Source: an uncultured Desulfobacterales bacterium (GTDB lineage: Bacteria > Desulfobacterota > Desulfobacteria > Desulfobacterales > JAFDCJ01). From it: a DNA stretch of 38,266 nt. Shown here piece after piece: positions 25,558 to 33,589 of the stretch. The stretch is from NCBI GenBank assembly GCA_945787595.1, contig CALZJV010000143.1:1-38266 (forward strand), read 5' to 3'. Each line of letters starts with the position of its first letter. The first letter of the stretch is position 1. A model generated the notes under the pieces. The model saw nothing but the letters and a program-made list of their open reading frames with translations, was not told the DNA's origin and did no database searches. A program made the translations under genes and the position numbers.

Positions 25558-26265
25558 TTAAAGTGTTTTGAGATATGCAATCAAGGCCTCCACCTGCTCC
25601 GGCGGCAGGTGCCCGAAAGGCGGCATTTTCCCTAAAGGCGTTTGTAACTGCTTGCGGAAGTTATCCCCGGAAACCGTAAGGCCGCTTACCGGGAATTTAT
25701 CGCCTTTGAATACACCCTTTAATCCCGGACCGATTTTAGTTTCCGTACTGTCGGTAAGGTGGCAGGCGGAGCAGTTCTGTTTGAAAACCATGGCGCCTTC
25801 GGCCGCCGGACCTTCCGATACCTCCGCTGCAGGCGTTTTGGTGCCGTAAACCAGTTCGCCACCAAAATATCCCAGTCCGATAACGGTCACCAGACAAAGC
25901 AGGTACAGTGAAATGACGATCTTCGAAAACGCTTCGCCAAAAAACCCAAAAATAACGGCAAGAATCAGAAAAATAACCAAAATAGCGGCCAAAACAAGTT
26001 TCATCTTGATCGGAAACAGAAATGCTCCCCCATAGAAATGCTGCCAGTCCATAATTCCTAAAAGTGCCGTCGGTATAGCGGCAATCAATGCCAGAACAGA
26101 ACAGTGCCTGGCGGATTGTGCCAAATTTGTCTTGCGAAAAATCAAAGCTATCAGCACAAAGAGAAAGGCCCCCATAACCATTCCGATGGGCACATGGGTG
26201 AGGGTCGGATGAAGTGGGTGGGCATAGCCGAATTTTGTAAGAGTTTGATATATGAACTCAATCAT
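25558..26265 (-). CDS. DUF2231 membrane protein fused to cytochrome c
   Basis: This 235-residue protein has an N-terminal membrane domain of DUF2231 type (four segments within about 22-138, with HPLHPTLTHVPIG at the start) and a C-terminal class I cytochrome c domain, NCSACHLTD (C165, C168, H169), with a probable axial Met214 (GKMPPF). The His residues in the DUF2231 part could bind haem b, but this is inference. The protein would pass electrons across or at the outer face of the inner membrane. AAGGGAG precedes the ATG. It is the first gene of a three-gene cytochrome operon with short or overlapping junctions. Confidence 0.82.
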   Translation of the reverse strand: MIEFIYQTLTKFGYAHPLHPTLTHVPIGMVMGAFLFVLIALIFRKTNLAQSARHCSVLALIAAIPTALLGIMDWQHFYGGAFLFPIKMKLVLAAILVIFLILAVIFGFFGEAFSKIVISLYLLCLVTVIGLGYFGGELVYGTKTPAAEVSEGPAAEGAMVFKQNCSACHLTDSTETKIGPGLKGVFKGDKFPVSGLTVSGDNFRKQLQTPLGKMPPFGHLPPEQVEALIAYLKTL

Positions 26266-26535
26266 CTGGTTACTCCCTTAGCAGGAAAAGAGCTGATTTC
26301 GCCGGGATAGGCTTAACCGGGTTTGTTTAAAATTTGCCGGAGCATGTTTACCCGGGGCTGTTAGGTACCCGCTTTTTTTAAGGTGAAATCAATTCTGACT
26401 ACATTATAAAAGCCCTATAAGTCAAATATATTTTTCTCCGATCAGGTCTTTTCAATTGAGGCCATCGGCTTTTGGCTGGACCTGTCGCCTTCTCTGCGAA
26501 ATCCGCTGCTGGGATTAAAAGCCGCCAATGATCAC

Positions 26536-27204
26536 TTACTGCAAAAATGTAATCGTTTCGGCTAAAGAGGCAGCGTGACAGTAAATCATATTGATGATCT
26601 CGAGTTCTTTTTGGTGAAGCTCGTGGGAGCCGGCTGCGCAGCAGTCTTCAACCACAATCACATTGAAGCTTTCATCCGCCAAGCTGCGGACCGTTGATGA
26701 TACGCATTGGTCCGTAAAGATTCCTGCAGCAATGACATTTTTTATTCCCATGTTGGCCAAAACGAGGCGCAGATTGGTGCCCGTCAGTGCGCTGTCGGTC
26801 GTCTTGGTGACAACGATTTCGTCATTTTTGGGAACGAGTTCAGGGACCAGTTGCGATTCCTCGGTATTCTTGGGCATCAGCAAATAGTTCCAGCCGGGTT
26901 TCTTCTGGCTGAGCGAACGGTCGCGACCGTCTACTTTTAAACAGGCGATGCGGGCGAAGATTACCTCGACATTTTTTTTACGGCAGGTTTCGATCAGCGA
27001 GACCGTGTTGGGGATGACAATAGAATTCATGCGCTCGATAAAAGGCGCCCAGCGCTTGCTTTCTGCGGGATCTTCCGGAATTTGCATGTATTTATTCTGG
27101 ATATCGATCACCAGCAGTGCAGTTTCGGCTGCATTTAAGATGATATCATCGGGTTCAGGTGCCCCCTGGTAGTAGAAAGAACGATACATGGTTTTCCAAG
27201 ACAT
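26536..27204 (-). CDS. Isochorismatase-family cysteine amidohydrolase
   Basis: This 222-residue protein has the alpha/beta fold of the isochorismatase superfamily and its Asp-Lys-Cys triad: Asp34 in LLVIDIQN, Lys134 in VVTKTTDSAL and Cys167 in GIFTDQCVSSTVRSL. Cysteine-containing members (nicotinamidase, N-carbamoylsarcosine amidase, biuret and ureidoacrylate hydrolases) cleave amide or ureido bonds; the substrate here is unknown. The start at 27204 is chosen because AAAGGAG lies just upstream; an earlier in-frame ATG is poorly placed. It is the last gene of the Liv-type transporter operon, so it probably acts on the transported compound. Confidence 0.88.
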   Translation of the reverse strand: MSWKTMYRSFYYQGAPEPDDIILNAAETALLVIDIQNKYMQIPEDPAESKRWAPFIERMNSIVIPNTVSLIETCRKKNVEVIFARIACLKVDGRDRSLSQKKPGWNYLLMPKNTEESQLVPELVPKNDEIVVTKTTDSALTGTNLRLVLANMGIKNVIAAGIFTDQCVSSTVRSLADESFNVIVVEDCCAAGSHELHQKELEIINMIYCHAASLAETITFLQ

Positions 27205-27253
27205 GTTTTGGCTCCTTTCAGAATTTTGGCTTTGAGTTCTTCTCGTCATGTAA

Positions 27254-28288
27254 TCAATCTGATGTTTTACCTATTCTATTTTCCCGCCACGTAATTTCTC
27301 CGATCTCACTAGTTTGGATGATGCCGCCGGGTTTTAGAATTAATATCCCGATCATGGCACAGGCCAGGATAATCTCTGTCAAGCCCACCACCGGTCTCGA
27401 CAGGATTTGGGCGGCATTGATCGTATTTTCGAACGATCTGAGTCCTTCGAAAGCGGCTGTCACCGCAAATGTGCCGAAAACGGCTCCCGATACCGTGGCA
27501 GCACCGCCGATAACGAGCATACCCAGTATGACAAAGGTTTCGCGCAGATAGAAGGCATTCGGAGAAAAAGAGGTAATGAAGTGGGCCCACAGCCCGCCGC
27601 CGATACCCGCGTAAAGCGCACTTAGGATAAAGGCCTTCCAGCGCAGCGTTGTAATATCCGCCCCAATGGCCCCGGAGGCGACTTCATCGTCCCGGGTTGC
27701 CCGCAAAAGAATGCCGGTACGTGACTCTTTAAACCAGAGGGCCGTCACCACCGCAATGCTTGCGGCGGCAGCGGATGTCTTCAGATCGGTTGCATTGACA
27801 ATGCCGAAAAGGGTTCTGGGTCCGTTCGTTACCGCGCTCCAATGCACCATAACCGTATGCATAATCACCAGCACCGCAAAAGAGGTAATGACGGCGGCGG
27901 CATCCGACAACCGCATCAGCGGGTATGAAATAATGGATGCCACAATGGCAGCGACGGCACCGCCTGCCAGAATGCCCAGTATCGGATCAATTTCCACAGA
28001 TTTTAAAACCAGGTAGAGATCCGGCAGCGCCATTGACTTCATTTGAACGGGCATGGTCAACACAGCGGTGGTATAAGCCCCGACCCCCATAAAACCAATA
28101 TGCGCAAAGGAAAGGATCCCGGAATTTCCGGTGAATATCTGCAACCCGAGTACCAGAATCAAGTTGATCAGAAGAATCGTTGCAATGCGGCTGAACAATC
28201 GGATATCAATCACCTCTGCAATAACGACCAGGACGATGATGGGCAAAATGAGCAGGCATATGGTGCATATATTCTGTTTGTTAAGCAT
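27254..28288 (-). CDS. livM: Branched-chain amino acid type ABC transporter permease (LivM)
   Basis: This 344-residue inner membrane protein has about eight to ten hydrophobic segments and the LivM-type pattern (LIINLILVLGLQIFTGNSG-like opening, SFAHIGFMGVGAYTTAVL, and the cytoplasmic loop LLRATRDDEVASGAIGAD). With LivH it forms the permease channel for an amino acid, urea or amide. It begins 14 bases after the LivH stop. A C-terminal cytoplasmic tail (TSEIGEITWRENRIG) follows the last segment. The substrate cannot be read from the permease. Confidence 0.9.
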   Translation of the reverse strand: MLNKQNICTICLLILPIIVLVVIAEVIDIRLFSRIATILLINLILVLGLQIFTGNSGILSFAHIGFMGVGAYTTAVLTMPVQMKSMALPDLYLVLKSVEIDPILGILAGGAVAAIVASIISYPLMRLSDAAAVITSFAVLVIMHTVMVHWSAVTNGPRTLFGIVNATDLKTSAAAASIAVVTALWFKESRTGILLRATRDDEVASGAIGADITTLRWKAFILSALYAGIGGGLWAHFITSFSPNAFYLRETFVILGMLVIGGAATVSGAVFGTFAVTAAFEGLRSFENTINAAQILSRPVVGLTEIILACAMIGILILKPGGIIQTSEIGEITWRENRIGKTSD

Positions 28289-28302
28289 CGTGTAGGGTCT
28301 TT

Positions 28303-29199
28303 CTATGAGCGCAGGCCTGTTTCGCGACCTTTGATTAAGCCCGATGGACGGAATAGAAGAATCAATATAACAAAGGTAAAGGTAAAGGCATCCCTGAAAT
28401 GGAGCAGGTGCTGTGACAAACAGTAGTTTAAACTTACATCAATCAAGGCCAGCAGATAGCCTCCGACCACCGCCCCCACAAGACTTCGCATACCGCCGAT
28501 GACCGTTGCAATAAAGGCTACCAGCAGGGGTTCAAGGCCGATCCCGGGCACAACCGAACCGATTCGGCCCAACCAGAGAATGGCGACAACCCCGGCAAAC
28601 AAACCACTGATAGCAAATGCAAGGCTGATTATCATGTTTGCGGGGATACCGACCATGCGTGCCATCCTGAATTGAGAGGCTGCGGCTCGCAACGCCAGGC
28701 CTAAAACCGTGCGTTTCAATGCAAAGGAGAAAACGAACAGCATCAGCAATGCACACGCAATGGTGATGAGGTTTCGAATGGGGATGATGACATCTAAAAT
28801 CTCAACGGAACGGGTAAAAATATCTGGCAAAGGCACATTGCGCGCGCGCGGTGAAATGAAAAGCAGAGCTGCATTTTGCAACAGCGTGCTGAATGCAAAT
28901 GATGTTATCAGCACAGCCGTTACCGATTTAGCCCGTACCGGTCTGAAAGCGACAAACTCAGTCATCATACCGGTCGCAATCGCCATGAGGATAGCGACAA
29001 GGGCCATCGCCAACCAGGGAAACGGTGTGGCGTTTAACAGATAAAGGGTATAGCCGGCAACCATTACCAGTTCACCGTATGCAAAATTTACCAATTTCAA
29101 TATGCCGTAAACGATCACTAGACCTAAGGCCATTAATGCATAAAGGCTTCCAAGGCTCAGGACGTCAAGAACAAACTGAAGTAAAGTACCAGTAGCCAT
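28303..29199 (-). CDS. livH: Branched-chain amino acid type ABC transporter permease (LivH)
   Basis: This 298-residue membrane protein matches LivH: GSLYALMALGLVIVYGILKL and NFAYGELVMVAGY at the N-terminus, the cytoplasmic loop TVLGLALRAAASQFRMARMVGI, and VGAVVGGYLLALIDV near the end. AAAGGAT stands before the ATG. It pairs with LivM, encoded immediately downstream. The 112-base gap to livF contains a strong hairpin, an unusual break in an otherwise compact operon. Confidence 0.9.
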   Translation of the reverse strand: MATGTLLQFVLDVLSLGSLYALMALGLVIVYGILKLVNFAYGELVMVAGYTLYLLNATPFPWLAMALVAILMAIATGMMTEFVAFRPVRAKSVTAVLITSFAFSTLLQNAALLFISPRARNVPLPDIFTRSVEILDVIIPIRNLITIACALLMLFVFSFALKRTVLGLALRAAASQFRMARMVGIPANMIISLAFAISGLFAGVVAILWLGRIGSVVPGIGLEPLLVAFIATVIGGMRSLVGAVVGGYLLALIDVSLNYCLSQHLLHFRDAFTFTFVILILLFRPSGLIKGRETGLRS

Positions 29200-29282
29200 T
29201 AATGCGAATCCTTTTGGGTGTAATCGCCGCTACCGCTAAAATGGTGAAATCCCTATATGATGCGCCGGTTGGGAATATTCAA

Positions 29283-29309
29283 CCGGGAACGTTGAACCGT
29301 TCAACCCGG
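29283..29309. promoter_or_regulatory. Strong hairpin between livF and livH
   Basis: CCGGG (29283-29287) pairs with CCCGG (29305-29309), and inside it GTTGAAC-C-GTTCAAC (29291-29305) is palindromic. It lies between livF and livH in the minus-strand operon. It could set relative expression by stalling transcription or protecting mRNA ends, or it may be a remnant of the 7-bp-repeat elements, as GTTGAAC is one of their units. Confidence 0.4.
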
Positions 29310-29311
29310 GG

Positions 29312-30019
29312 CTAACCGCCCAAGTAAAGTGCTTCCAGATCAGAAGATGATGCAATCTCTGCCGCCCTACCCTTTTTGGCAATCTTGCCAAGGGACATTA
29401 CATACGCCCTATCAGCATTTTGCAGCGCCATCATTGCGTTTTGTTCCACCAGTAAAATCGTCAGGCCGGTAGTCCTCAATTTGTTGATGAATTCGTAAAT
29501 GTGATGGACTATAGCCGGCGCCAATCCAAGGGAGGGTTCATCCAGTAGGAGCAGTCTCGGTCTTGACATCATCGCACGGGCAATCACCAACTGCTGCTGT
29601 TCACCCCCGGAAAGTGTTCCGCTTTGCTGGGTTTTGCGGTCACGCAATACCGGGAAGAGATCCAGCATTTGTTCCAGGTCCTCATAGCTTTGTTGACGGT
29701 TCCTGCGATGAATAAAACCACCCATAATAAGATTTTCGCGTACGGTTAGATCCGGGAAAACCTCCCGCGTCTCCGGCACCATGGCGATCCCTTTGCGCAG
29801 CACCCTTTCAGGAGAAAGTGCGGTGATATCCTCTCCATTGAAGGTAACCTTTCCGGATACGGCCTTGAGTGCACCGGCTATAGCCATCATGGTGGTGGTT
29901 TTGCCGGAGCCATTCGCCCCTAGCAGACTGACCATCTCACCTTCCAAGACCTCCAAGCAAACACCTTTGACAGCTGTGACCGCGCCGTATCGGACTTTCA
30001 GGTTTTCTACCTTAAGCAT
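29312..30019 (-). CDS. livF: ABC transporter ATP-binding protein (LivF)
   Basis: This 235-residue ATPase shows Walker A GANGSGKTT, signature LSGGEQQQLVIARAM, Walker B LLLDEPSLGLAP and the switch His after LLVEQNA. The length and the motif YVMSLGKIAKKG near the end fit LivF. The start at 30019 is chosen because MLKVENLKVRYG is the usual beginning and its ATG overlaps the last codons of livG by eight bases. An upstream extension would read antisense repeat-like sequence out of livG. It powers transport together with LivG. Confidence 0.92.
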   Translation of the reverse strand: MLKVENLKVRYGAVTAVKGVCLEVLEGEMVSLLGANGSGKTTTMMAIAGALKAVSGKVTFNGEDITALSPERVLRKGIAMVPETREVFPDLTVRENLIMGGFIHRRNRQQSYEDLEQMLDLFPVLRDRKTQQSGTLSGGEQQQLVIARAMMSRPRLLLLDEPSLGLAPAIVHHIYEFINKLRTTGLTILLVEQNAMMALQNADRAYVMSLGKIAKKGRAAEIASSSDLEALYLGG

Positions 30020-30758
30020 GAGCCACCTCTTTCGCCGGGCTGGACCCCAAGTACGCCTCGATAACTGCAGGTAATTTCCTGACAATGTCAACATCGCCCT
30101 CGCCGATGGTTTTACCGGATGACAGCACGTGCAGGCGATGACAAAGGCGCATGATGAGGGTCATATCATGATCGATAATCAACATTCCCAGTTTTTTGCG
30201 GGCAGGCAAATTCGAGAGAATATTTAGCAATGCCTTGCTTTCAGCTTCATTCATACCCGCGGCCGGTTCATCCAGCAGCAAAAAGTGAGGTTCCCCGGCC
30301 AGCGCCCGGACAATCTCTACTTTGCGTTTATCACCATAGCTGAGTGTCCCGGCCAGTTGGTCGGCAAATTCTCTCAGATTAAATTCTTTCAGCAAGGTAA
30401 CAGCCAGTTTGGTGGCTTCTTTGCGTGAGGCACCTTTGGCCAGCGCAGTGGTCTCAACATTTCGAATAACCGTCAAATTTTCGAACAAGCGCACGATTTG
30501 AAAGGAACGGGTAATCCCTTTTAAGGCGATTTTCCGGGGCAGCAGGCGGGTTATATCCTCACCATTGATACTGACGCATCCTGAAACCGGCTTCACCTGA
30601 CCGGTAATGACATTGATCAGAGTCGTTTTGCCGGATCCGTTCGGGCCGATCAGACCGACGATCTCGCCGACTTCAACATCAAGGTTTACGCTGTCAAGCG
30701 CCCGCAAACCTGAAAAATCAACCGAGATGTCCTTTGCTGAAAGCTGCAAATCCGCCAT
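30012..30758 (-). CDS. livG: ABC transporter ATP-binding protein (LivG)
   Basis: This 248-residue ATPase shows Walker A GPNGSGKTT, the signature LSYGDKRKVEIVRAL, Walker B LLLDEPAAGMN and IIDHDMTLIM, with the LivG-specific SFQIVRLFENLTVIRNV segment. The ATG at 30758 is preferred over a TTG three codons earlier. Its last codons overlap the start of livF. A hairpin (30781-30799) lies just upstream in the leader. Confidence 0.92.
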   Translation of the reverse strand: MADLQLSAKDISVDFSGLRALDSVNLDVEVGEIVGLIGPNGSGKTTLINVITGQVKPVSGCVSINGEDITRLLPRKIALKGITRSFQIVRLFENLTVIRNVETTALAKGASRKEATKLAVTLLKEFNLREFADQLAGTLSYGDKRKVEIVRALAGEPHFLLLDEPAAGMNEAESKALLNILSNLPARKKLGMLIIDHDMTLIMRLCHRLHVLSSGKTIGEGDVDIVRKLPAVIEAYLGSSPAKEVAHA

Positions 30759-30780
30759 AATTTCCAAAACCCCAAGGAAT

Positions 30781-30799
30781 AGCGGGTCGCTTACCCGCT
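30781..30799. promoter_or_regulatory. Hairpin in the livG leader
   Basis: AGCGGGT and ACCCGCT form a perfect 7-bp stem with a five-base loop, ending 22 bases before the livG start codon on the minus strand. No T-tract follows. It may affect translation or be a simple leader structure. Confidence 0.35.
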
Positions 30800-30959
30800 A
30801 AAAGATGTTTAATATGAAATCAAATATCAGCTCTAAAAAGCGTGGCTCGATGGAATCCCTAAGCATAAGGAGGGGGTAGACCCAATATTCATAGCCAACG
30901 CCAAAGCTAAAGTACGCAGAAGAATTAAGGTGCCAATTAAATTTTCGGGTTTAAAAGAG

Positions 30960-30980
30960 AAGGGACCGTTGCGGTCCCTT
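30960..30980 (-). terminator. Probable intrinsic (attenuating) terminator between livK and livG
   Basis: AAGGGACCG (30960-30968) and CGGTCCCTT (30972-30980) form a perfect 9-bp GC-rich stem with a three-base loop. On the minus strand it is followed by CTCTTTTAAA, a modest T-run. It lies 220 bases after the livK stop and 200 before livG. A partial terminator here is common after binding-protein genes and would allow more LivK than channel subunits. Plus-strand T residues also follow, so it may act in both directions. Confidence 0.6.
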
Positions 30981-31062
30981 TTGACTACCCTTTTAGATCC
31001 TTAAAAATTATTTTTGTGCTTGTTGTGCAAATAATTGAATCGGGATATTTTCACTATTTTAT

Positions 31063-31196
31063 AATAATTGAATATTTTCGATTGAATATTGAATATTTAA
31101 GGTATTCTTCCGATTCTAAAAAAGACGGAGCAAAGCGACCTCTACAAATATTCAATTTGCAATCTTCAATTTTCAATTCTCCGCCTCCGGCGGATC
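31063..31196. repeat. Intergenic repeat element with 7-bp arms (second copy of the 6.4-kb type)
   Basis: The left arm (about 31064-31100) is ATTGAAT/ATATTTT-like 7-mers. The right arm (about 31147-31178) is its inverse (AATATTCAATTTGCAATCTT). The core, in reverse complement, matches 6378-6400. A hairpin TCCGCC-TCC-GGCGGA (31180-31194) closes the right end a few bases after the livK stop, so the element may also serve as the 3' end of the livK message. Confidence 0.55.
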
Positions 31197-31200
31197 CGGG

Positions 31201-32385
31201 TCAGGGGGCCGGTGGATTCTCCGGACGACGCCAGCCTATAAATGACGGTTTGCCCTGCGTCAGGCTAATAAGTACGGCAGCCTTGTCAGGAGCATGTCCA
31301 TTTTTCGCCGAGCGATAGGACAATTTGCCGGTTAAAAGATTGAATTCATTGTTCTCGAGGACTTTGGCAATGGCCGCACCATCAAAAGAGCCGGCTTTCT
31401 CCGCGGCCTGCGCCATCAGCATGATGGTATCCCATCCCGTGGCGACAAATGAGGTGTCAGGGGCGTTGCCGTGGTAGGCTTTGTAGGCCTCGATAAATTT
31501 CCCCATGTCCGGGTGCGCCTCAGGCCCCATCCAGGTATGGGTAACAAAATACAGGTCGTTTCCGAACTTCTGGCCCAGCGCCTCAAACAGACCCGGGTCG
31601 TCGTAAGAATCACCGCCCATAATGGGTGAGGTGATTCCGACTTCACGGATCGAACGAATAATGGTGCCCAGATCCGGCATATAGGATGAAATGAAAATCA
31701 CATCCGGCTGGGGTTTAATGGCTCTAAGGCGTGACAACTGGGCCGAAAAGTCCTGGTCACCCTGGGTATAAGTTTCCTCAGCAAGCACCTTGCCGCCGAT
31801 GGCATTAAAATGGGCTAGGAAATATTTGCTGAGGCTTTTGGTATAAGCGATGAACTGATCGGTAACGACGTAGGCCGTCTTCCAACCACGTTCCTTAAAC
31901 GCATACTCTGCGCCGACTGCCCCCATGGTGGTGTTCCACATGGACAATGTAAACTGTTTGTCGCCCAGCGACCATGAGCTATACAGGGGATCGGAAGCAC
32001 AGGTGGAAATACCGACAAGCCCGACTTTCTGGGCTTCACGGCTGGCGGGACCGCCGAAATCAAAATCGCACGGCGCCACCACAAGCTTGGCTCCCTGGTC
32101 GATTAGTTCTACGGCGGCGTTACCGACCGTGACCGGATCACTTTTGCCGTCGATATTCACGAATTTAACCTTTTTCCCGAGAATGCCGCCATGTTCATTG
32201 AGGTATTTGACGGCAACCTGGGCGCCTTTAAGACCGGGTTCATCCAAAGGTGCCTGAACACCGGTGAGACTCAAAGCGCCACCAATCAGTATTTCATCCT
32301 CTGCAAATGACATTGACACGCTTGAGAATACGAACAATGTCAATGACAACATGCCGATTAAGATCTTAATTAAATTGTATCGCAT
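31201..32385 (-). CDS. livK: Periplasmic binding protein of Liv-type ABC transporter
   Basis: This 394-residue protein has a signal peptide (hydrophobic about 5-27, cleavage near SFA-EDE) and the type I periplasmic binding fold of the LivJ/LivK/UrtA family. It starts ILIGGALSLTGVQAPL, with later YLNEHGGILGKKV and the hinge region MSMWNT-like segment. The signature residues for leucine binding are not obvious, so the ligand may be an amide, peptide or aromatic compound. A strong ribosome binding site (AAGGAGGAG) fits high expression. The last residues (RRPENPPAP) end in the repeat element downstream. It is the first gene of the transport operon. Confidence 0.9.
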   Translation of the reverse strand: MRYNLIKILIGMLSLTLFVFSSVSMSFAEDEILIGGALSLTGVQAPLDEPGLKGAQVAVKYLNEHGGILGKKVKFVNIDGKSDPVTVGNAAVELIDQGAKLVVAPCDFDFGGPASREAQKVGLVGISTCASDPLYSSWSLGDKQFTLSMWNTTMGAVGAEYAFKERGWKTAYVVTDQFIAYTKSLSKYFLAHFNAIGGKVLAEETYTQGDQDFSAQLSRLRAIKPQPDVIFISSYMPDLGTIIRSIREVGITSPIMGGDSYDDPGLFEALGQKFGNDLYFVTHTWMGPEAHPDMGKFIEAYKAYHGNAPDTSFVATGWDTIMLMAQAAEKAGSFDGAAIAKVLENNEFNLLTGKLSYRSAKNGHAPDKAAVLISLTQGKPSFIGWRRPENPPAP

Positions 32386-32651
32386 TTTTCTCCTCCTTTT
32401 TAATTTGAATTTTTTCAGGCTAAATTTCAGTGGTTGCTAAAATCCCCACCCGATCCGCAAAATACATACATAATGATGTCGTGGATTACAATAAAATTCA
32501 TTCACTTCCAATCCCATAAATGGGCCCTCGCCAATATCGCTTGCTATGTCAAAGATATTCACCATTAAGGTTTGACACCATATTTAGTCATTTATGGCAA
32601 TTTGGCTGAGGATGGCGTGTTTTTGCATGGGCAGGGGATAACAGGATGGTT

Positions 32652-33212
32652 TTATTTTTCCTTCCAAATATTATAATCATTAATTTCATTCTTCAAAGAA
32701 TTAACAATGGTTCTTAAAACGGCCAGATCATCTAAATAGCCGACTACCGGGATGAAATCAGGAATTAAATCTGCCGGCAGAATGAAATAAAGCAATCCGC
32801 CGCCGATTATAGCCACACTGGCGGGTGGCAATTTATATTTTCCGTTTAGCGTGTCTTTAAAGAGCGCATAAAGTACCCGCACATTTTTTAGCGCTGTTTT
32901 TAAGGCCGGATAAGCTTTATCGAGTTTTTTCCGGATGGCCTCATCATTAATATACTCGTTGAAATCTTTCCCTTCGGTATAGCGAAGCATTCGATCATAA
33001 TTTTTGCGTTGTTCGGGATCCCGCAGTGTGTGGTAGGCCTGATTCAGGACTTTGGTTTTTTCTTCTGCTTCCTCAGCACGGTTTGGATTTATATCCGGAT
33101 GCCATTCTTTGATCTTCGCCAGATAGGCCTGCTTTATGGTTTGCCGGTCAGCCTTGGCATCTATTCCAAGCAGTTTATAATAATTGGTATATTTTTCGGA
33201 GGTGCTATTCAT
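32652..33212 (-). CDS. DnaJ-domain protein fused to DUF1232 (YkvA-like)
   Basis: This 186-residue protein has an N-terminal J domain (about 9-76) with the essential HPD motif (H38-P39-D40) and no Gly/Phe or zinc finger region. A C-terminal DUF1232 segment (about 125-175, YFILPADLIPDFIPVVGYLDDLAVL) probably inserts one or two hydrophobic hairpins into the membrane. The J domain would recruit DnaK to a membrane site. The combination suggests a local co-chaperone, but no target is visible. It starts from an ATG with a weak ribosome binding site. It stands alone upstream of the transporter operon on the same strand, 266 bases away. Confidence 0.82.
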   Translation of the reverse strand: MNSTSEKYTNYYKLLGIDAKADRQTIKQAYLAKIKEWHPDINPNRAEEAEEKTKVLNQAYHTLRDPEQRKNYDRMLRYTEGKDFNEYINDEAIRKKLDKAYPALKTALKNVRVLYALFKDTLNGKYKLPPASVAIIGGGLLYFILPADLIPDFIPVVGYLDDLAVLRTIVNSLKNEINDYNIWKEK

Positions 33213-33589
33213 TTAAGTGTCCGGATCCATTAATGGCGATGCATCGGGATTTGATCCTGTTCGGGTGCGTATCCCATCGCGGCAAGTGGTGATCAATATT
33301 ACAGCGTCATTGCCGATGTCGTGACAATCCCCGGCAAGCGGATGCGGCCGCCAAAGATTCCACCGCTAGGTTTAGGCGCCGATCTTAACTCAAATCGAGT
33401 TGGAATTCAATCATCTTGTCTTCTGATAATTTCCTGCAGCCGTGAGCAAAGAATCCTGGCCCAGAGAACCAGGTTTTCAATGTTAGAAGAAATCAGTAAA
33501 TCTATATCTTGGCCTAATCTGTTGAAGGTCATTTTAGGTTGGACACCAGCGAAATCATGTTTACCTTTGATGACCAAGGAGGTGCAAAA
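33213..33589. other. Gene-free intergenic stretch
   Basis: This divergent gap between the DnaJ-like gene (minus) and the SDR gene (plus) must hold both promoters, but I see no promoter or operator that stands out. A plus-strand open frame here (33321-33593) lacks a ribosome binding site and any family pattern. Confidence 0.4.
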
